A stretch of DNA of 64,000 nucleotides from Opitutaceae bacterium (GCA_030693515.1 JAUYAK010000026.1:1-64000); one strand, 5' to 3'. Counted from the stretch's first letter, positions 19,268 to 28,245 are shown. Numbers and translations: made by a program. The notes: generated by a model not told the origin, from the letters alone.

Positions 19268-21784
19268 ATGCTACCTTCCGCACTCATCGTTCCCATGAGC
19301 ACCGTCCTTTCGCCCGTCCGTTTCACCTCGCGTCCTCCGTCCCTTGCCATCCCTCCGTCCGCACGCAGTGTCATCAAACGCGATGGCAGCACCGTCGCCT
19401 GGGACGCCGCCAAGATTAACCGCGCCATCGCGCTCGCCTTCTACGAAGTGCAGCACGGCAACACGCCCAACCCCGACCGCGACAACGCCGCCGCCCGCCA
19501 CGGCGTCGATGCGGCGACGTTTCAAAAGGCGCGGCACATCACCACCCGGGTCGCGCATATGCTGGAGCTTTTCTACCGCGCCGGCCGGCATCCGACCATC
19601 GAGCAGGTGCAGGACAATGTGGAAAAGGCCATCGCCGCCGAGGGCGAATGGCCCGTGGCCCGCGCCTACATTCTCTACCGCGCCGCGCAGAATGCCCGGC
19701 GGCTCTATCACCACGCGGAAAACGGACTCGGCGACTATATCGCCATCGCCAAATACGCGCGCTACCGCGCCGACCTCGGCCGGCGCGAGCTCTTCGTGGA
19801 GGCGGCGCAACGCGTTCACGCCATGCACCGCGAATTCTTCCGCGCCCGCCTCCGGCAGCCGCTGCCCGCGCCCCACCGCGACTCCCCGGTCGCACGGGAA
19901 GACCGGTCGCGCCTCATCCAATGGCTGGCCGAGAACCGCACGCTCGGAGACGCGCTCGACCGGGCCTTCGCCGCCGTGGGCGAAAAACGGGTGCTGCCTT
20001 CGATGCGTTCGCTGCAGTTCGGCGGCGAGGCCATCCTCCGGAACCACGCGCGGCTTTTCAACTGCGCGTTCAGCCCCGTGGACCGCCTGGAATTTTTCCG
20101 CGAATATCTCTTCCTCCTGCTCGCCGGCACCGGCTGCGGCTTTTCCGTGCAGCGCCACCACGCCAATCGCCTGCCACCGCTCCCGCCTCGCGAAGCCAAG
20201 CTGGATCTGCCGGCGGTCCACCACTCGATCGCGGACACCATCGAGGGCTGGGCCGACGCGCTCCACGCGCTCGTGCGGAGCCACTGGGAAAGCTTCATGG
20301 TCGAGTTCAATTTTTCCGCGGTGCGCCCGCGCGGCAGCGCGCTGCGAACCTCCGGCGGAAAAGCCCCGGGACATCTCCCGCTGAAGCAGGCGCTGGTCGA
20401 CATCGAGGCCGTGCTGTCCGGCGCCGCCGGCCGCAAGCTGCGCCCGATCGAGATCTATGACATCTGCATGTTCGCCGCGCGCTCCGTGCTCAGCGGCGGC
20501 ATCCGGCGCTCGGCGACCATCTGCCTGTTCTCGCCCGACGACCAAGAGATGATGGATGCCAAGACCGGCGACTGGTTCGAAAAAAATCCCCAGCGCTCCG
20601 CCTCCAACAACTCCGCGGTCGTGCCGCGCGCCGCAGGCGACGACACGCTTTTCCGCCGGCTCTTCGCCGCGCAACGCGAGTTTGGCGAGCCTGGCTTCTA
20701 CTTTGCCGACGACCCCGATCACGGGTGCAATCCGTGCTGCGAGATCGGCCTGCATCCCGTCGTGGCGGGTGAGCTGGACGACGCGGCCGAGGTCGCGAAG
20801 CTCCGGGCCTGCGGCTACACCGGCCCGACCGAACCCGGCACGCGGCTCAGCGGCTGGCAGATGTGCAACCTGAGCACGATCAACGGCGCGGCGGTGGAGA
20901 ATGCGGAGGATTTCCTCACGGCCTGCTTCGACGCCGCCATCCTCGGCACCGTGCAGGCGGCCTACACGGATATTCCTTATCTCGGTCCGGTCACCCGCTA
21001 CCTCAATGAGCGTGATGCGTTGCTCGGCGTCTCAATCTGCGGGTTTATGGACAACCCGGATCTGCTGTTCGATCCGATGCTGTTGGAGCGGGGCGCCCGG
21101 CTCGTGCGCGCGACAAACCAGATCGTCGCGGAGGCCATCGGCATCCGGCCCGCGGCGCGCGTGACGTGTGTGAAACCCGAGGGCACGGCTTCTTTGCTAC
21201 TGGGTGCGGCCTCAGGCATCCACCCTCACCACGCCCGGCATTACTTCCGTCGTGTGCAGGCCAACCGCCGCGATCCCGTTTACCGGCATTTTGCCGCGGC
21301 CAACCCTCACCTGACCGAGACCTCGGTTTACCGTCCCGACACGGACGACGTCATTATCTTCGCCGTCGAGGCACCGCCGCATGCCATCCTGCGCGACGAG
21401 ATCGGGGCGGTGGAATTCCTACGGCTGGTGCAGAGGGTGCAGCGGCACTGGGTGCTGGTGGGCGAAGCGGAAACCACCCGGTCACCCGGTCTGCACCACA
21501 ACGTCTCCCACACTTGCACGGTCAAGCCCGACGAGTGGGAGGCGGTCGCGGACTTCATCTGGCGGCACCGGGCGGGCTTCACCGGCGTCGCGCTGCTCGG
21601 CCACGACGGCGACAAGCGTTACGCGCAGGCACCCCGCGAAGCCGTGGTGACAGAGGCGGACATCGCGAAGTGGAACCAGTTGAAATACCACCGGGCGGAC
21701 TACACGCAGCTCGCGGAAAAATCTGACGAGACTGCGCTGAAGGAAGTGGCCGCCTGTGCGGGCGGCGCCTGCGAACTCGTCTGA
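19268..21784 (+). CDS. nrdJ: adenosylcobalamin-dependent ribonucleoside-diphosphate reductase (class II)
   Basis: This 838-residue enzyme converts ribonucleotides to deoxyribonucleotides without oxygen by using coenzyme B12. An ATP-cone is visible at about 33-135 (SVIKRDGSTVAWDAAKI...). The catalytic part carries an LFNC motif near residue 266, the NPCCEIGLHP motif near 488, and the redox-active C-terminal pair C830/C835 (C-A-G-G-A-C). No NrdB-type radical subunit gene is nearby, consistent with class II. ATG at 19268 or 19295 are both possible; an FNR-type promoter would favour 19295. It is divergent from the DNR-like regulator, which suits oxygen-independent dNTP supply. pdxH follows 7 bases later. 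Confidence 0.93.
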   Translation: MLPSALIVPMSTVLSPVRFTSRPPSLAIPPSARSVIKRDGSTVAWDAAKINRAIALAFYEVQHGNTPNPDRDNAAARHGVDAATFQKARHITTRVAHMLELFYRAGRHPTIEQVQDNVEKAIAAEGEWPVARAYILYRAAQNARRLYHHAENGLGDYIAIAKYARYRADLGRRELFVEAAQRVHAMHREFFRARLRQPLPAPHRDSPVAREDRSRLIQWLAENRTLGDALDRAFAAVGEKRVLPSMRSLQFGGEAILRNHARLFNCAFSPVDRLEFFREYLFLLLAGTGCGFSVQRHHANRLPPLPPREAKLDLPAVHHSIADTIEGWADALHALVRSHWESFMVEFNFSAVRPRGSALRTSGGKAPGHLPLKQALVDIEAVLSGAAGRKLRPIEIYDICMFAARSVLSGGIRRSATICLFSPDDQEMMDAKTGDWFEKNPQRSASNNSAVVPRAAGDDTLFRRLFAAQREFGEPGFYFADDPDHGCNPCCEIGLHPVVAGELDDAAEVAKLRACGYTGPTEPGTRLSGWQMCNLSTINGAAVENAEDFLTACFDAAILGTVQAAYTDIPYLGPVTRYLNERDALLGVSICGFMDNPDLLFDPMLLERGARLVRATNQIVAEAIGIRPAARVTCVKPEGTASLLLGAASGIHPHHARHYFRRVQANRRDPVYRHFAAANPHLTETSVYRPDTDDVIIFAVEAPPHAILRDEIGAVEFLRLVQRVQRHWVLVGEAETTRSPGLHHNVSHTCTVKPDEWEAVADFIWRHRAGFTGVALLGHDGDKRYAQAPREAVVTEADIAKWNQLKYHRADYTQLAEKSDETALKEVAACAGGACELV

Positions 21785-21791
21785 CCCGGCC

Positions 21792-22388
21792 ATGAGCGAT
21801 CCACCGTCCATCGCAACGGATCCCTTCGTGCAGTTCGCCGAATGGCTCAAGCTGGCGACGCAATCGGACCTGCCGGAGCCCACGGCGATGGCCGTGGCCA
21901 CTGCCGATGCGGGCGGCGTGCCCAATGTGCGCATGCTCCTCCTCAAGGGCGTCGATGAGCGCGGTTTTGTCTTCTATACGAATCTGGCCAGCCCCAAGGC
22001 CGCCGAACTCACGGTCAATCCCCACGCCGCGCTCTGCTTCTATTGGGACCGGATCAAGCGGCAGGTGCGAGTGTCAGGTCCGGTGGTCCGGGTCACCGAC
22101 ACAGAGGCCGACGCTTATTTCGCCACGCGCCCGCGGCTCAGCCAGATCGGGGCCTGGGCCTCGCACCAGTCGCAGCCGATGACCGACCGTTTCGAACTCG
22201 AGCGCAACTGCGCGTCCGAGGCCCTGCGTTTTGGCCTCGCCGCAGTGCCCCGCCCGCCCAGCTGGTCCGGCTACCGCGTGGTGCCGGACACGATGGAGTT
22301 CTGGCAGGAGAAACCGTTTCGGCTGCACGAGCGCGTGCGGTTCACCCGGACCGGAGGGACCTGGGCGGCGCAGCGGATCTTTCCCTGA
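21792..22388 (+). CDS. pdxH: pyridoxamine/pyridoxine 5'-phosphate oxidase
   Basis: A 198-residue FMN-dependent enzyme making pyridoxal 5'-phosphate. Family motifs are seen: VPNVRMLLLKGVDERGFVFYTN (FMN and substrate binding), ALCFYWDRIKRQVRVSG, the SQIGAWASHQSQP segment, and a C-terminal ERVRFTR...QRIFP that replaces the common R-L-x-P ending. The ATG at 21792 gives a normal family length; the in-frame ATG inside nrdJ at 21756 would add a non-conserved extension. Probably co-transcribed with nrdJ. Confidence 0.94.
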   Translation: MSDPPSIATDPFVQFAEWLKLATQSDLPEPTAMAVATADAGGVPNVRMLLLKGVDERGFVFYTNLASPKAAELTVNPHAALCFYWDRIKRQVRVSGPVVRVTDTEADAYFATRPRLSQIGAWASHQSQPMTDRFELERNCASEALRFGLAAVPRPPSWSGYRVVPDTMEFWQEKPFRLHERVRFTRTGGTWAAQRIFP

Positions 22389-22410
22389 CTCCGACCACGG
22401 GCTCGGCGTT

Positions 22411-23811
22411 TCAACTGCGGAATGCCAGTTCAATCGGCCCGACCCGTGTTGCGACCTCGCTCGCGAGGCGGCGGCCCGACTCGATGCAATGGGCGAGCGA
22501 GATGCCGTCGCGGGCGTTGCCGCCAATGAAAAGGTCGGGCGCGGCGGCCTCCACGTCAGCAAAGATTTTTTTGAAGCGCGCGTAGCCGAGGGCGTATTGC
22601 GGGATGGCACGCGGCCAGCAGCGAACGCGGTAATGAACGGGTTCGCCCCGCACGCCGAGGAGTGCGCCGAGTTCCTCGCGGACGAGTTGCCGCAGCCCGT
22701 CGTCGTCGAGCGCAGCCAGCGCGGGCGAGCGCACGCCGCCGACAAACGTAGTGAGCGCGACATGTCCTTCGGGGGCGCGGCCGGGAAAGAGTGAGCTCGA
22801 AAACAGCACGCCGAGCACGCGCCGCCGCTCCACCTCCGGCACGAGCACCCCGAAGCCATCGAGCGGGTGGGCCACATCCGCGCGCCGGAATCCGGCAAGG
22901 ACGGACACGACCGGCGGGTGTTCGATTTCGCGGAGCGCGCTGAATTGCGCGGCGGCGGGGACGCCGGAAAACTCCAGTTTCGCGAGAGCGTCGGCCGGCA
23001 GCGCACACACGACGGCGGAGAACGGCTCGGCGCGGCGCGGGCCACCCGATTCGAACGCGATTTCCCACGCGCCGTCGGTCCGGCGGACGGAGTCCACGCG
23101 ATGCGAGAGCCGGAGCGAGCCGCCGAGGGAGTGCGCGAGTGCGCGGGGCAATTCGGCGAGGCCGTCGGGAAACGAAAATATCCGGCCCTTCGGACCGCCG
23201 CTCGCGTTGCGGCGCTTCAGCGCGCCAAGCAGGAGCGAACCGTGTTCCTGTTCGAGCGCGTGCAGCTTAGGAAACGCGTGTCGCACGGAGAGCTGGCGCC
23301 GGTCGCCGGCATAGACGCCGCCGACGAACGGGTTCACCGCGTAGTCGAGAAATTCCGGGCCGAGGCGCCGCTCGACAAACTCGGCCACGCTTTCCTCCGC
23401 GTCGGCCGGACTGCGGGCGCGAAACGGTTCGCCGAGGAGGCCGAGCTTGGCGCGAAGCGAAAAGAGCGGCGTGCGCAGGAAGGAGAACGGCGAGGTCGGC
23501 ATCGCGATCAACCGTCCGGCGCGGACGACGTAGCGGCTTTTCGCGGACGCGGCGGCGTAGAGACGGTGCGGGCCGAGGCCGACGGCGTCGATGAACGCCG
23601 CGACGTCGGCGGAACCTTCGAGGAGGGAGTTGGGGCCGGCCTCGTGAAGCCAGCCGTCAGCGCGCGCGGATGTGACCACGCCGCCGGCGACCGGAGCCGT
23701 CTCGAAAACCACGACCGGCACACCGGCGCGTTGCAGGTGCCAGGCCGCCGTGAGCCCGGTGATTCCTCCGCCAAGGATAGCGACCGGAAGCGCGGCGGTG
23801 GTTGGCGACAT
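22411..23811 (-). CDS. hemY: protoporphyrinogen oxidase (HemY/HemG type, FAD)
   Basis: A 466-residue FAD-dependent oxidase of the late haem pathway, oxidising protoporphyrinogen IX (or coproporphyrinogen III). The Rossmann motif is at the N-terminus (ILGGGITGLTAAWHLQRAG), followed by the VFETAPVAGGVV and EAGPNSLLEG motifs typical of the family and a C-terminal FAD motif (IGGNARDGISLAHCIESGRRLA). It lies 21 bases downstream of hemN on the same strand, an operon pairing that links porphyrin steps. Confidence 0.92.
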   Translation of the reverse strand: MSPTTAALPVAILGGGITGLTAAWHLQRAGVPVVVFETAPVAGGVVTSARADGWLHEAGPNSLLEGSADVAAFIDAVGLGPHRLYAAASAKSRYVVRAGRLIAMPTSPFSFLRTPLFSLRAKLGLLGEPFRARSPADAEESVAEFVERRLGPEFLDYAVNPFVGGVYAGDRRQLSVRHAFPKLHALEQEHGSLLLGALKRRNASGGPKGRIFSFPDGLAELPRALAHSLGGSLRLSHRVDSVRRTDGAWEIAFESGGPRRAEPFSAVVCALPADALAKLEFSGVPAAAQFSALREIEHPPVVSVLAGFRRADVAHPLDGFGVLVPEVERRRVLGVLFSSSLFPGRAPEGHVALTTFVGGVRSPALAALDDDGLRQLVREELGALLGVRGEPVHYRVRCWPRAIPQYALGYARFKKIFADVEAAAPDLFIGGNARDGISLAHCIESGRRLASEVATRVGPIELAFRS

Positions 23812-23832
23812 GGCAATCTTCCTCCGGCAGGC

Positions 23833-25198
23833 TCAGACGGAGCGCGAATGTCGGTTCGACCCAGCCGAATGGCGGGCGTCGAAGCAGACGGCGGTGCTGC
23901 GCAGAAAAAGCCGGCCAAGGTCGGTGACGCGCAGGCCGCCGGGGGAGAGTTGCACGAGACCGCCGTCGGCGAGCGGCCGAAGCTGCGCGAGTTCGGCCGC
24001 GTAGCGGGTGGCGAAATCGAAGCCGAACTCGCGCGAGAGCGCGGCGTAGTCGAGGGCAAGGTGGCACATGACGCGCATGATGATCTCGCGGCGGCGATGG
24101 TCCTCCTCCGTGAGCTCGAGACCGCGGTCGACGGGTGCCTCGCCGCGATCGAGCGCTGCATAGTAGGGCACGAGGGTCTTGTGATTCTGGCGGTAGCTGA
24201 ACGGCGTCTGCGAAATCGCGGATATGCCGACGGCAAGAATCTCCGCGCCGGCACGCGTGCTGTAACCCTGGAAATTCCGCTGGAGGGTGCGCGCGGCCTG
24301 CGCGACGGCGAGTTCATCGGTCGCGCGGGCAAAGTGGTCCATGGCGATGTAATCGTAGCCCCGGCTCGTGAGCGTCTCGGTGATGAGCTTGAGCATCGCG
24401 AGCCTGGCCTCGGGCGAGGGCAGCGCGGATTCGCGCTCGAAAAATTTCTGGGCGGGTTTCATCCAGGACACGTGCGCATAGCTGAAAACGGCGAAGAGGT
24501 CCGGGTGGTTCGAGCACCTGCTCGAGGGTGTCGCGGAACGTGTCCACGGTCTGATGCGGCAGGCCGTAGATGAGATCGAGGTTGATGGAGGTGAAGCCCT
24601 CGTCACGCAACCGGGCGATGGCCTGTTCGGTCATGGCGCGCGGCTGGATGCGATGGACGGCGAGCTGCACCTGCGGATCGAAATCCTGCTCGCCGAGGGA
24701 GGCGCGCGTGAAACCGCCCTCACGGAGGGCGGCGATCTGCGCATGCGAGAACCGCCGCGGGTCGATTTCGACGCAATGCTCCGCCTCGGGCGAGAAACGA
24801 AAATGCCGGCGGGTGATCGCGGCGAGGCGCGCGAGCTGTGGCGGCTGGAAAAACGTGGGCGTGCCGCCGCCGTAGTGGAGCTGCACGACGCGACGGTCCG
24901 CATGGACGCGCGGGGCGAGGAGCGCGACCTCCTTTTCGAGGTAGTCGAGGTAGGTGTCCGACGATTGATGGTTGAGCGTGATGACGGTCGTGCAGCCGCA
25001 GAACCAGCAGAGCGTTTCGCAGAACGGGAGATGGAAGTAGAGCGAGAGCGGGAGGAAAGCGTCGGCGTTGGATTGATCGACGTGCTGGAGGAGCGGCGCG
25101 GGGGAGCCGAAATCCCGAAACTCCACCGCCGTGGGATAGAAGGTGTAGCGCGGAGCGGAGGTGTCGTATTTCCGGACGAGTGCGAGGTCGCACGGTGA
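23833..25198 (-). pseudogene. hemN: oxygen-independent coproporphyrinogen III oxidase, frameshifted and lacking a start codon
   Basis: Radical-SAM enzyme HemN of haem synthesis. The first part (25198-about 24515) reads DLALVRKYDTSAPRYTFYPT..., with the CETLCWFCGC iron-sulfur motif (CX3CX2CXC), HYGGGTPTF and YGLPHQTVDTF. The second part (about 24514-23833) continues as HPDLFAVFSYAHVSWMKPAQKF in another frame. Joining them gives about 455 residues, the normal HemN length, with a net 1-base shift near 24507-24515. The alignment length suggests two missing bases. In addition a TGA directly precedes the codon at 25198 and no ATG/GTG/TTG is in frame before the conserved YDTSAPRYT; the first in-frame GTG (25126) would cut this motif off. 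Either a real pseudogene or two sequence errors. Confidence 0.8.
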
Positions 25199-25253
25199 TC
25201 AAGGCGCAGGGAGTGGGCCGGTATTTACGCGGGCGGAGGACGCGAACGGAAGA

Positions 25254-25610
25254 TCATTTCCGCGCGCCCGGACCGGCCTGCCGCGCACGGCGAAACTGTA
25301 CAGTCCCGTGAAAGAGATCAGACTCGGGCGGCGCAGACGCATCGTTGAAGCAGGTCAAGACTCGCCACACGGCCGCCTCCGCTTCGCCGAGGTAACACCC
25401 GCGGGCCGGCTCGCCTTCGTGGAACAGGTAGTCGCCCTTTGCCAACGTCTGCCGAACGACAAAGGCCGCGATGGCGGACAGATCTTCGGGAGGCAGGCCC
25501 GAGAAAAATTGGCTGCACCGCCGCGAACCCATGAGTCCGGCAAGTTTGAGATCGGCCGAGCGCGACGTCGAAGGCCTCACGCGAAAACTCAAAGCCGTCG
25601 GACGCGACAA
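25254..25610 (-). pseudogene. truncated Crp/Fnr-family regulator (second DNR-like copy)
   Basis: A 118-residue frame whose first part matches the intact regulator at 18430-19188: ADLKLAGLMGSRRCSQFFSG against ADLKLIGLMGSLRSSQLFSG, continuing to EGEPARGCYL. After that the similarity stops and a 45-residue unrelated tail follows, so most of the sensor domain and the whole DNA-binding domain are gone. The 20 or so bases in front of its TTG are nearly identical to those in front of the intact gene (25608-25628 against 19186-19207). It is probably the leftover of a duplicated regulator, located just upstream of the damaged hemN. Confidence 0.7.
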
Positions 25611-25631
25611 GTCGCGTGCAAAACACCGGGC

Positions 25632-27089
25632 TCAACACGCCGGAACGAGGCCGGTGAGCATGAATCGCAGCACGTCCGCCGCGCCGTAGGATTGTTCGCC
25701 GTCGGCCAGGAATCGGCGCAGAACCCGGACGTCCTCGCCGGCAGTCACAATCGCGGGTTCCGCGACGCCGGCCACGAGCGACTGGCCGAGGCCGATGGCG
25801 GCCATGAGGCCGTTGCAGAGACATTTTCGGCCGACGGCATCGGCGGGGTCGCCGCCCTTGCGGACAAAATCGCCGACGGGTTCGGCGGGGCAACGGTAGC
25901 CGACGGAGCCATCGGGGTTTTCGTAGGGCTGGCGCAGAAATCCGAGATCGCAGACGCGGGCCCGATGTTCGTAAACCGCCGGGACAGAAACGGTGCCGGA
26001 AAGGTCAACGACCTTAAAAGGCATGCCCGTGGGAGAAGCGCGCGGATCAGTCCGGAGTTCAACCGTGCCGGACGCACTTTGGCGCAACACCTCCCGCTTT
26101 GATTCCGGTCGCAGTCCCGACTCCTCGCAAAACGCGAAGGCCGTCCCGATCTGCACCCCGGTCGCGCCAAGGGCGAGCGCCGCCCGCAACTGAGTCGGAT
26201 GAGCATAGGAGCCGGCCAGCCAAAACGGCAGGCCGAGCGCGCGAATCACCCCGAGATCCGCCGAGTCGCGCGGGCTGTAGATCGGTTCGCCGAGCGCGTT
26301 GAACTGCGGGGCGCCGCGCGGGGGCGCGTTGTGACCGCCGGCAGTCGCTCCTTCAATGACGAGGCCATCGATCTTGCCACTGGCCTTGCGAGCGAGGGTT
26401 GTGGCGAGCGCGGAGGACGAGACGATCGCCAGAAATTGCGGGCGACGCAAGGCGGGCACGGGCGTGCCGGTGAAGTGCGCCGGATCAAATCCGATCCGGT
26501 GCTCGACGCCGGGCGTCTCCCCGGCGACGGCGATGCGCAGTTCCACCTTTTGTCCGCGCGCGAGTTGGTCGAGAATGCCGGGGATGGCGCGCGGGATACC
26601 CGCGCCCATCAGCACATAGTTCACGTCGGCAAGCATCGCGCCATAGAGCGATGCGAGCGTGGGCAGCTGGATCTTCTCGAGGAGATTGAGGCCGACGACG
26701 CCCGCGTGGCCCTCCTTGGCGAGCCAAACTTCCACGAAGTTGGCCACGATGGTCAGTGCCACGAGGTCGTCCGGTGGAGCGACCGAATACATCGGCGCGA
26801 GACGGTAGGGCTGGCCCGGAGACCGGCCGCCGGCGAGGAAGTAGCGCGCCGCGATCGCCTGCGCTGCGGCTTGCAGCGGACAATGCGCAAGGGCGCGGCG
26901 GATGTCTCCGCCGGGGTCGCCGTCCTGCAACCGACGCACGAGCACCGCGGCCAGGGCCGTGCCGGAAACGACACCGAGGTGGCCACCCGCAGCGACGGCG
27001 CGGGCGAGTTTCCAGTTGGAAACGGCGACGCCCATGCCGCCTTGGATGATCACGGGGAGCGCACGGGCCGGAGGGTGGGAATTTTCCAT
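25632..27089 (-). CDS. nitronate monooxygenase / 2-nitropropane dioxygenase family
   Basis: A 485-residue FMN-dependent TIM-barrel enzyme. It opens with VIIQGGMGVAVSNWKLARAVAAGGHLGVVSGTAL, the classical NMO start, and has IVSSSALATTLARKA, the phosphate-binding IEGATAGGHNAPP and LALGATGVQIGTAFAFCEESG. It is longer than usual (about 330-370), with a C-terminal Cys-rich stretch YRCPAEP...GRKCLCNGLMAA. The ATG at 27089 is chosen since the longer frame overlaps the preceding gene. NMOs detoxify alkyl nitronates; its place in an FNR/DNR-controlled run suggests a role under nitrosative or anaerobic conditions (inference). Confidence 0.85.
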   Translation of the reverse strand: MENSHPPARALPVIIQGGMGVAVSNWKLARAVAAGGHLGVVSGTALAAVLVRRLQDGDPGGDIRRALAHCPLQAAAQAIAARYFLAGGRSPGQPYRLAPMYSVAPPDDLVALTIVANFVEVWLAKEGHAGVVGLNLLEKIQLPTLASLYGAMLADVNYVLMGAGIPRAIPGILDQLARGQKVELRIAVAGETPGVEHRIGFDPAHFTGTPVPALRRPQFLAIVSSSALATTLARKASGKIDGLVIEGATAGGHNAPPRGAPQFNALGEPIYSPRDSADLGVIRALGLPFWLAGSYAHPTQLRAALALGATGVQIGTAFAFCEESGLRPESKREVLRQSASGTVELRTDPRASPTGMPFKVVDLSGTVSVPAVYEHRARVCDLGFLRQPYENPDGSVGYRCPAEPVGDFVRKGGDPADAVGRKCLCNGLMAAIGLGQSLVAGVAEPAIVTAGEDVRVLRRFLADGEQSYGAADVLRFMLTGLVPAC

Positions 27090-27120
27090 GAGGGAAGTTG
27101 CGCGGTGCGGGGGGACGGAC

Positions 27121-27564
27121 TCACGGCTCGGAATACTCGGCCCAGCTGCTGCTGGTTTCCGTGATGCGCACGCGTTCGAGGCGCACGCCCGCGGCAATGC
27201 GCGGGGTTTCACGCGACCTGAGCCGCCGCTGCAACTCCGCGAAAATAGTTTGGGCCATGACCTCGCTCGTCGGATCGCAACCCGCAAAGGGGATGATTCG
27301 GGGGCCGTAAGTTTTTTGATAGAAGGAAAACTCCGGGTCGGCGGTGTTGAGGCAGAGCGCGTGATCCCACGCCTCCAGGAAACCCTGCAGCGACTCTTTG
27401 ACCGCCTTGAAGTCGCAAACCATGTCGTTCGCATCAAGGGCCTCGGCCGCGAGAATCACGTCAACGCGGCGGCTGTGACCGTGCGGGAAACGGCATTTGC
27501 CAAGGTGCTTCGACAGCATGTGGCCGCTCTCAATTTCGAAACTTTTGCAAATCCGGAAGGGCAT
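27121..27564 (-). CDS. 6-pyruvoyl-tetrahydropterin synthase / QueD-like
   Basis: A 147-residue tunnelling-fold pterin enzyme. Zinc ligands H15 (ESGHML), H28 and H30 (CRFPHGHSRRVDV) and the catalytic-type C24 are in the expected order, followed by MVCDFKAVKE and LDHALCLN-like WDHALCLN. The family includes queuosine precursor synthase QueD and PTPS homologues. No other queuosine gene is nearby and the neighbours are cupin, DUF2249 and NMO genes, so a dedicated pterin role for this operon is possible. The ATG at 27564 is preferred over an upstream start that adds eight residues. Confidence 0.85.
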   Translation of the reverse strand: MPFRICKSFEIESGHMLSKHLGKCRFPHGHSRRVDVILAAEALDANDMVCDFKAVKESLQGFLEAWDHALCLNTADPEFSFYQKTYGPRIIPFAGCDPTSEVMAQTIFAELQRRLRSRETPRIAAGVRLERVRITETSSSWAEYSEP

Positions 27565-27590
27565 GGTTGTGGGCGAGCGCAGGCGCAAAG

Positions 27591-27938
27591 CTAGGCTTTC
27601 GGCGGCGCCGCTTGCGTGATAAGAAGCGTGAGGTCGGCCGTGGCGCGGACCGCGTGAGAAAGCTTCGGCGGCATATGCAGCAGATCGCCGGCGGTGAGGT
27701 GGCGCGTCTCGCCATTGAGATTGAAGTCACAACTGCCGGCGAGCACCTGGACCAGCGCGCGAGCGGACGTGGTGTGTTCGGACAACTCCTGGCCCGTAGC
27801 AAATCGAAACAAAGTCACGCGGAGGCCGGGCGCGGTGAGCACCGCCTGGCTCACAATCCCGTGCGCGACGCCGCCGGGGGCGGCCAGCAGCGGGCAGACG
27901 TCCGCCGTGTCGGAGGGGAGGAGTGCCGCGGCCTTCAT
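27591..27938 (-). CDS. small cupin-domain protein
   Basis: A 115-residue single-domain cupin. The two cupin boxes are visible: G-x-x-L-x-x-H-x-T-S-A-R-A-L-V-Q-V-L-x-G (a His-containing motif 1) and L-T-A-G-D-L-L-H-M-P-P-K-L-S-H-A (motif 2, typical metal-binding His). Its ATG overlaps the stop of the DUF2249 gene by 4 bases (ATGA), so translation is coupled. Such small cupins beside DUF2249 proteins are frequent in FNR/DNR-regulated, denitrification-linked clusters (family knowledge); the ligand is unknown. Confidence 0.82.
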   Translation of the reverse strand: MKAAALLPSDTADVCPLLAAPGGVAHGIVSQAVLTAPGLRVTLFRFATGQELSEHTTSARALVQVLAGSCDFNLNGETRHLTAGDLLHMPPKLSHAVRATADLTLLITQAAPPKA

Positions 27939-28177
27939 GCGTGATCCTTGCGCCAGAAACCCACGGCCCAGGCCCCGTCATGCCGGCGCTCGATCGAGGC
28001 CTCGAAACCCTCGCTCTTCAGCAACTCGATGAGGGGCGCCGGCAGGAAGGGCGCGAGGACGGTCAACCCCTGGCCGGCCGCCAGCGCACCGATCCGCGCG
28101 CGGATGACGCCACAGGGCTCCTCCCCTCGCGCGAGATACGGGCGGACATCAAGCGTATTGAAGGAGTCCGGTTTCAT
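27935..28177 (-). CDS. DUF2249 domain protein
   Basis: An 80-residue protein made of one DUF2249 domain (LDVRPYLARGEEPCGVIRARIGALAAGQGLTVLAPFLPAPLIELLKSEGFEA), a TusA-like fold often found with nitric-oxide and haem-related genes. The ATG at 28177 is the first start inside the conserved domain; it lies 20 bases after the predicted FNR-dependent transcription start at 28197. It is the first gene of the minus-strand run and overlaps the cupin gene by 4 bases. The biochemical role is not established. Confidence 0.85.
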   Translation of the reverse strand: MKPDSFNTLDVRPYLARGEEPCGVIRARIGALAAGQGLTVLAPFLPAPLIELLKSEGFEASIERRHDGAWAVGFWRKDHA

Positions 28178-28196
28178 GTTCGGTCGGCAAAAGATG

Positions 28197-28245
28197 TGGC
28201 GGGAAGATACCTGGTAAAGGCGGGTTGCGCCTTGATCCAAATCAA
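28197..28245 (-). promoter_or_regulatory. class II FNR/DNR-dependent promoter
   Basis: TTGATCCAAATCAA at 28232-28245 is a perfect match to TTGAT-N4-ATCAA. On the minus strand a -10-like TATCTT occupies 28209-28204, predicting transcription start at 28197. The box centre (28238.5) then falls at exactly -41.5, the class II activation distance known for FNR. The first codon of the DUF2249 gene follows after 20 bases. The DNR-like protein at 18430-19188 has the matching recognition residues. Confidence 0.8.

Noticed and set aside
19271-20755. Minus-strand frame of 494 residues antisense to nrdJ
   Set aside because: nrdJ has complete family motifs; the antisense frame has none.
22867-24573. Plus-strand frame of 568 residues across hemY and hemN
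   Set aside because: It runs antisense to two genes with strong motifs and has no recognisable domain.
25190-25203. Half FNR site (TTGATC) in front of hemN
   Set aside because: Only one half matches; the second half is absent, so it is not listed as a regulatory site, though it may be a leftover of a deleted promoter.
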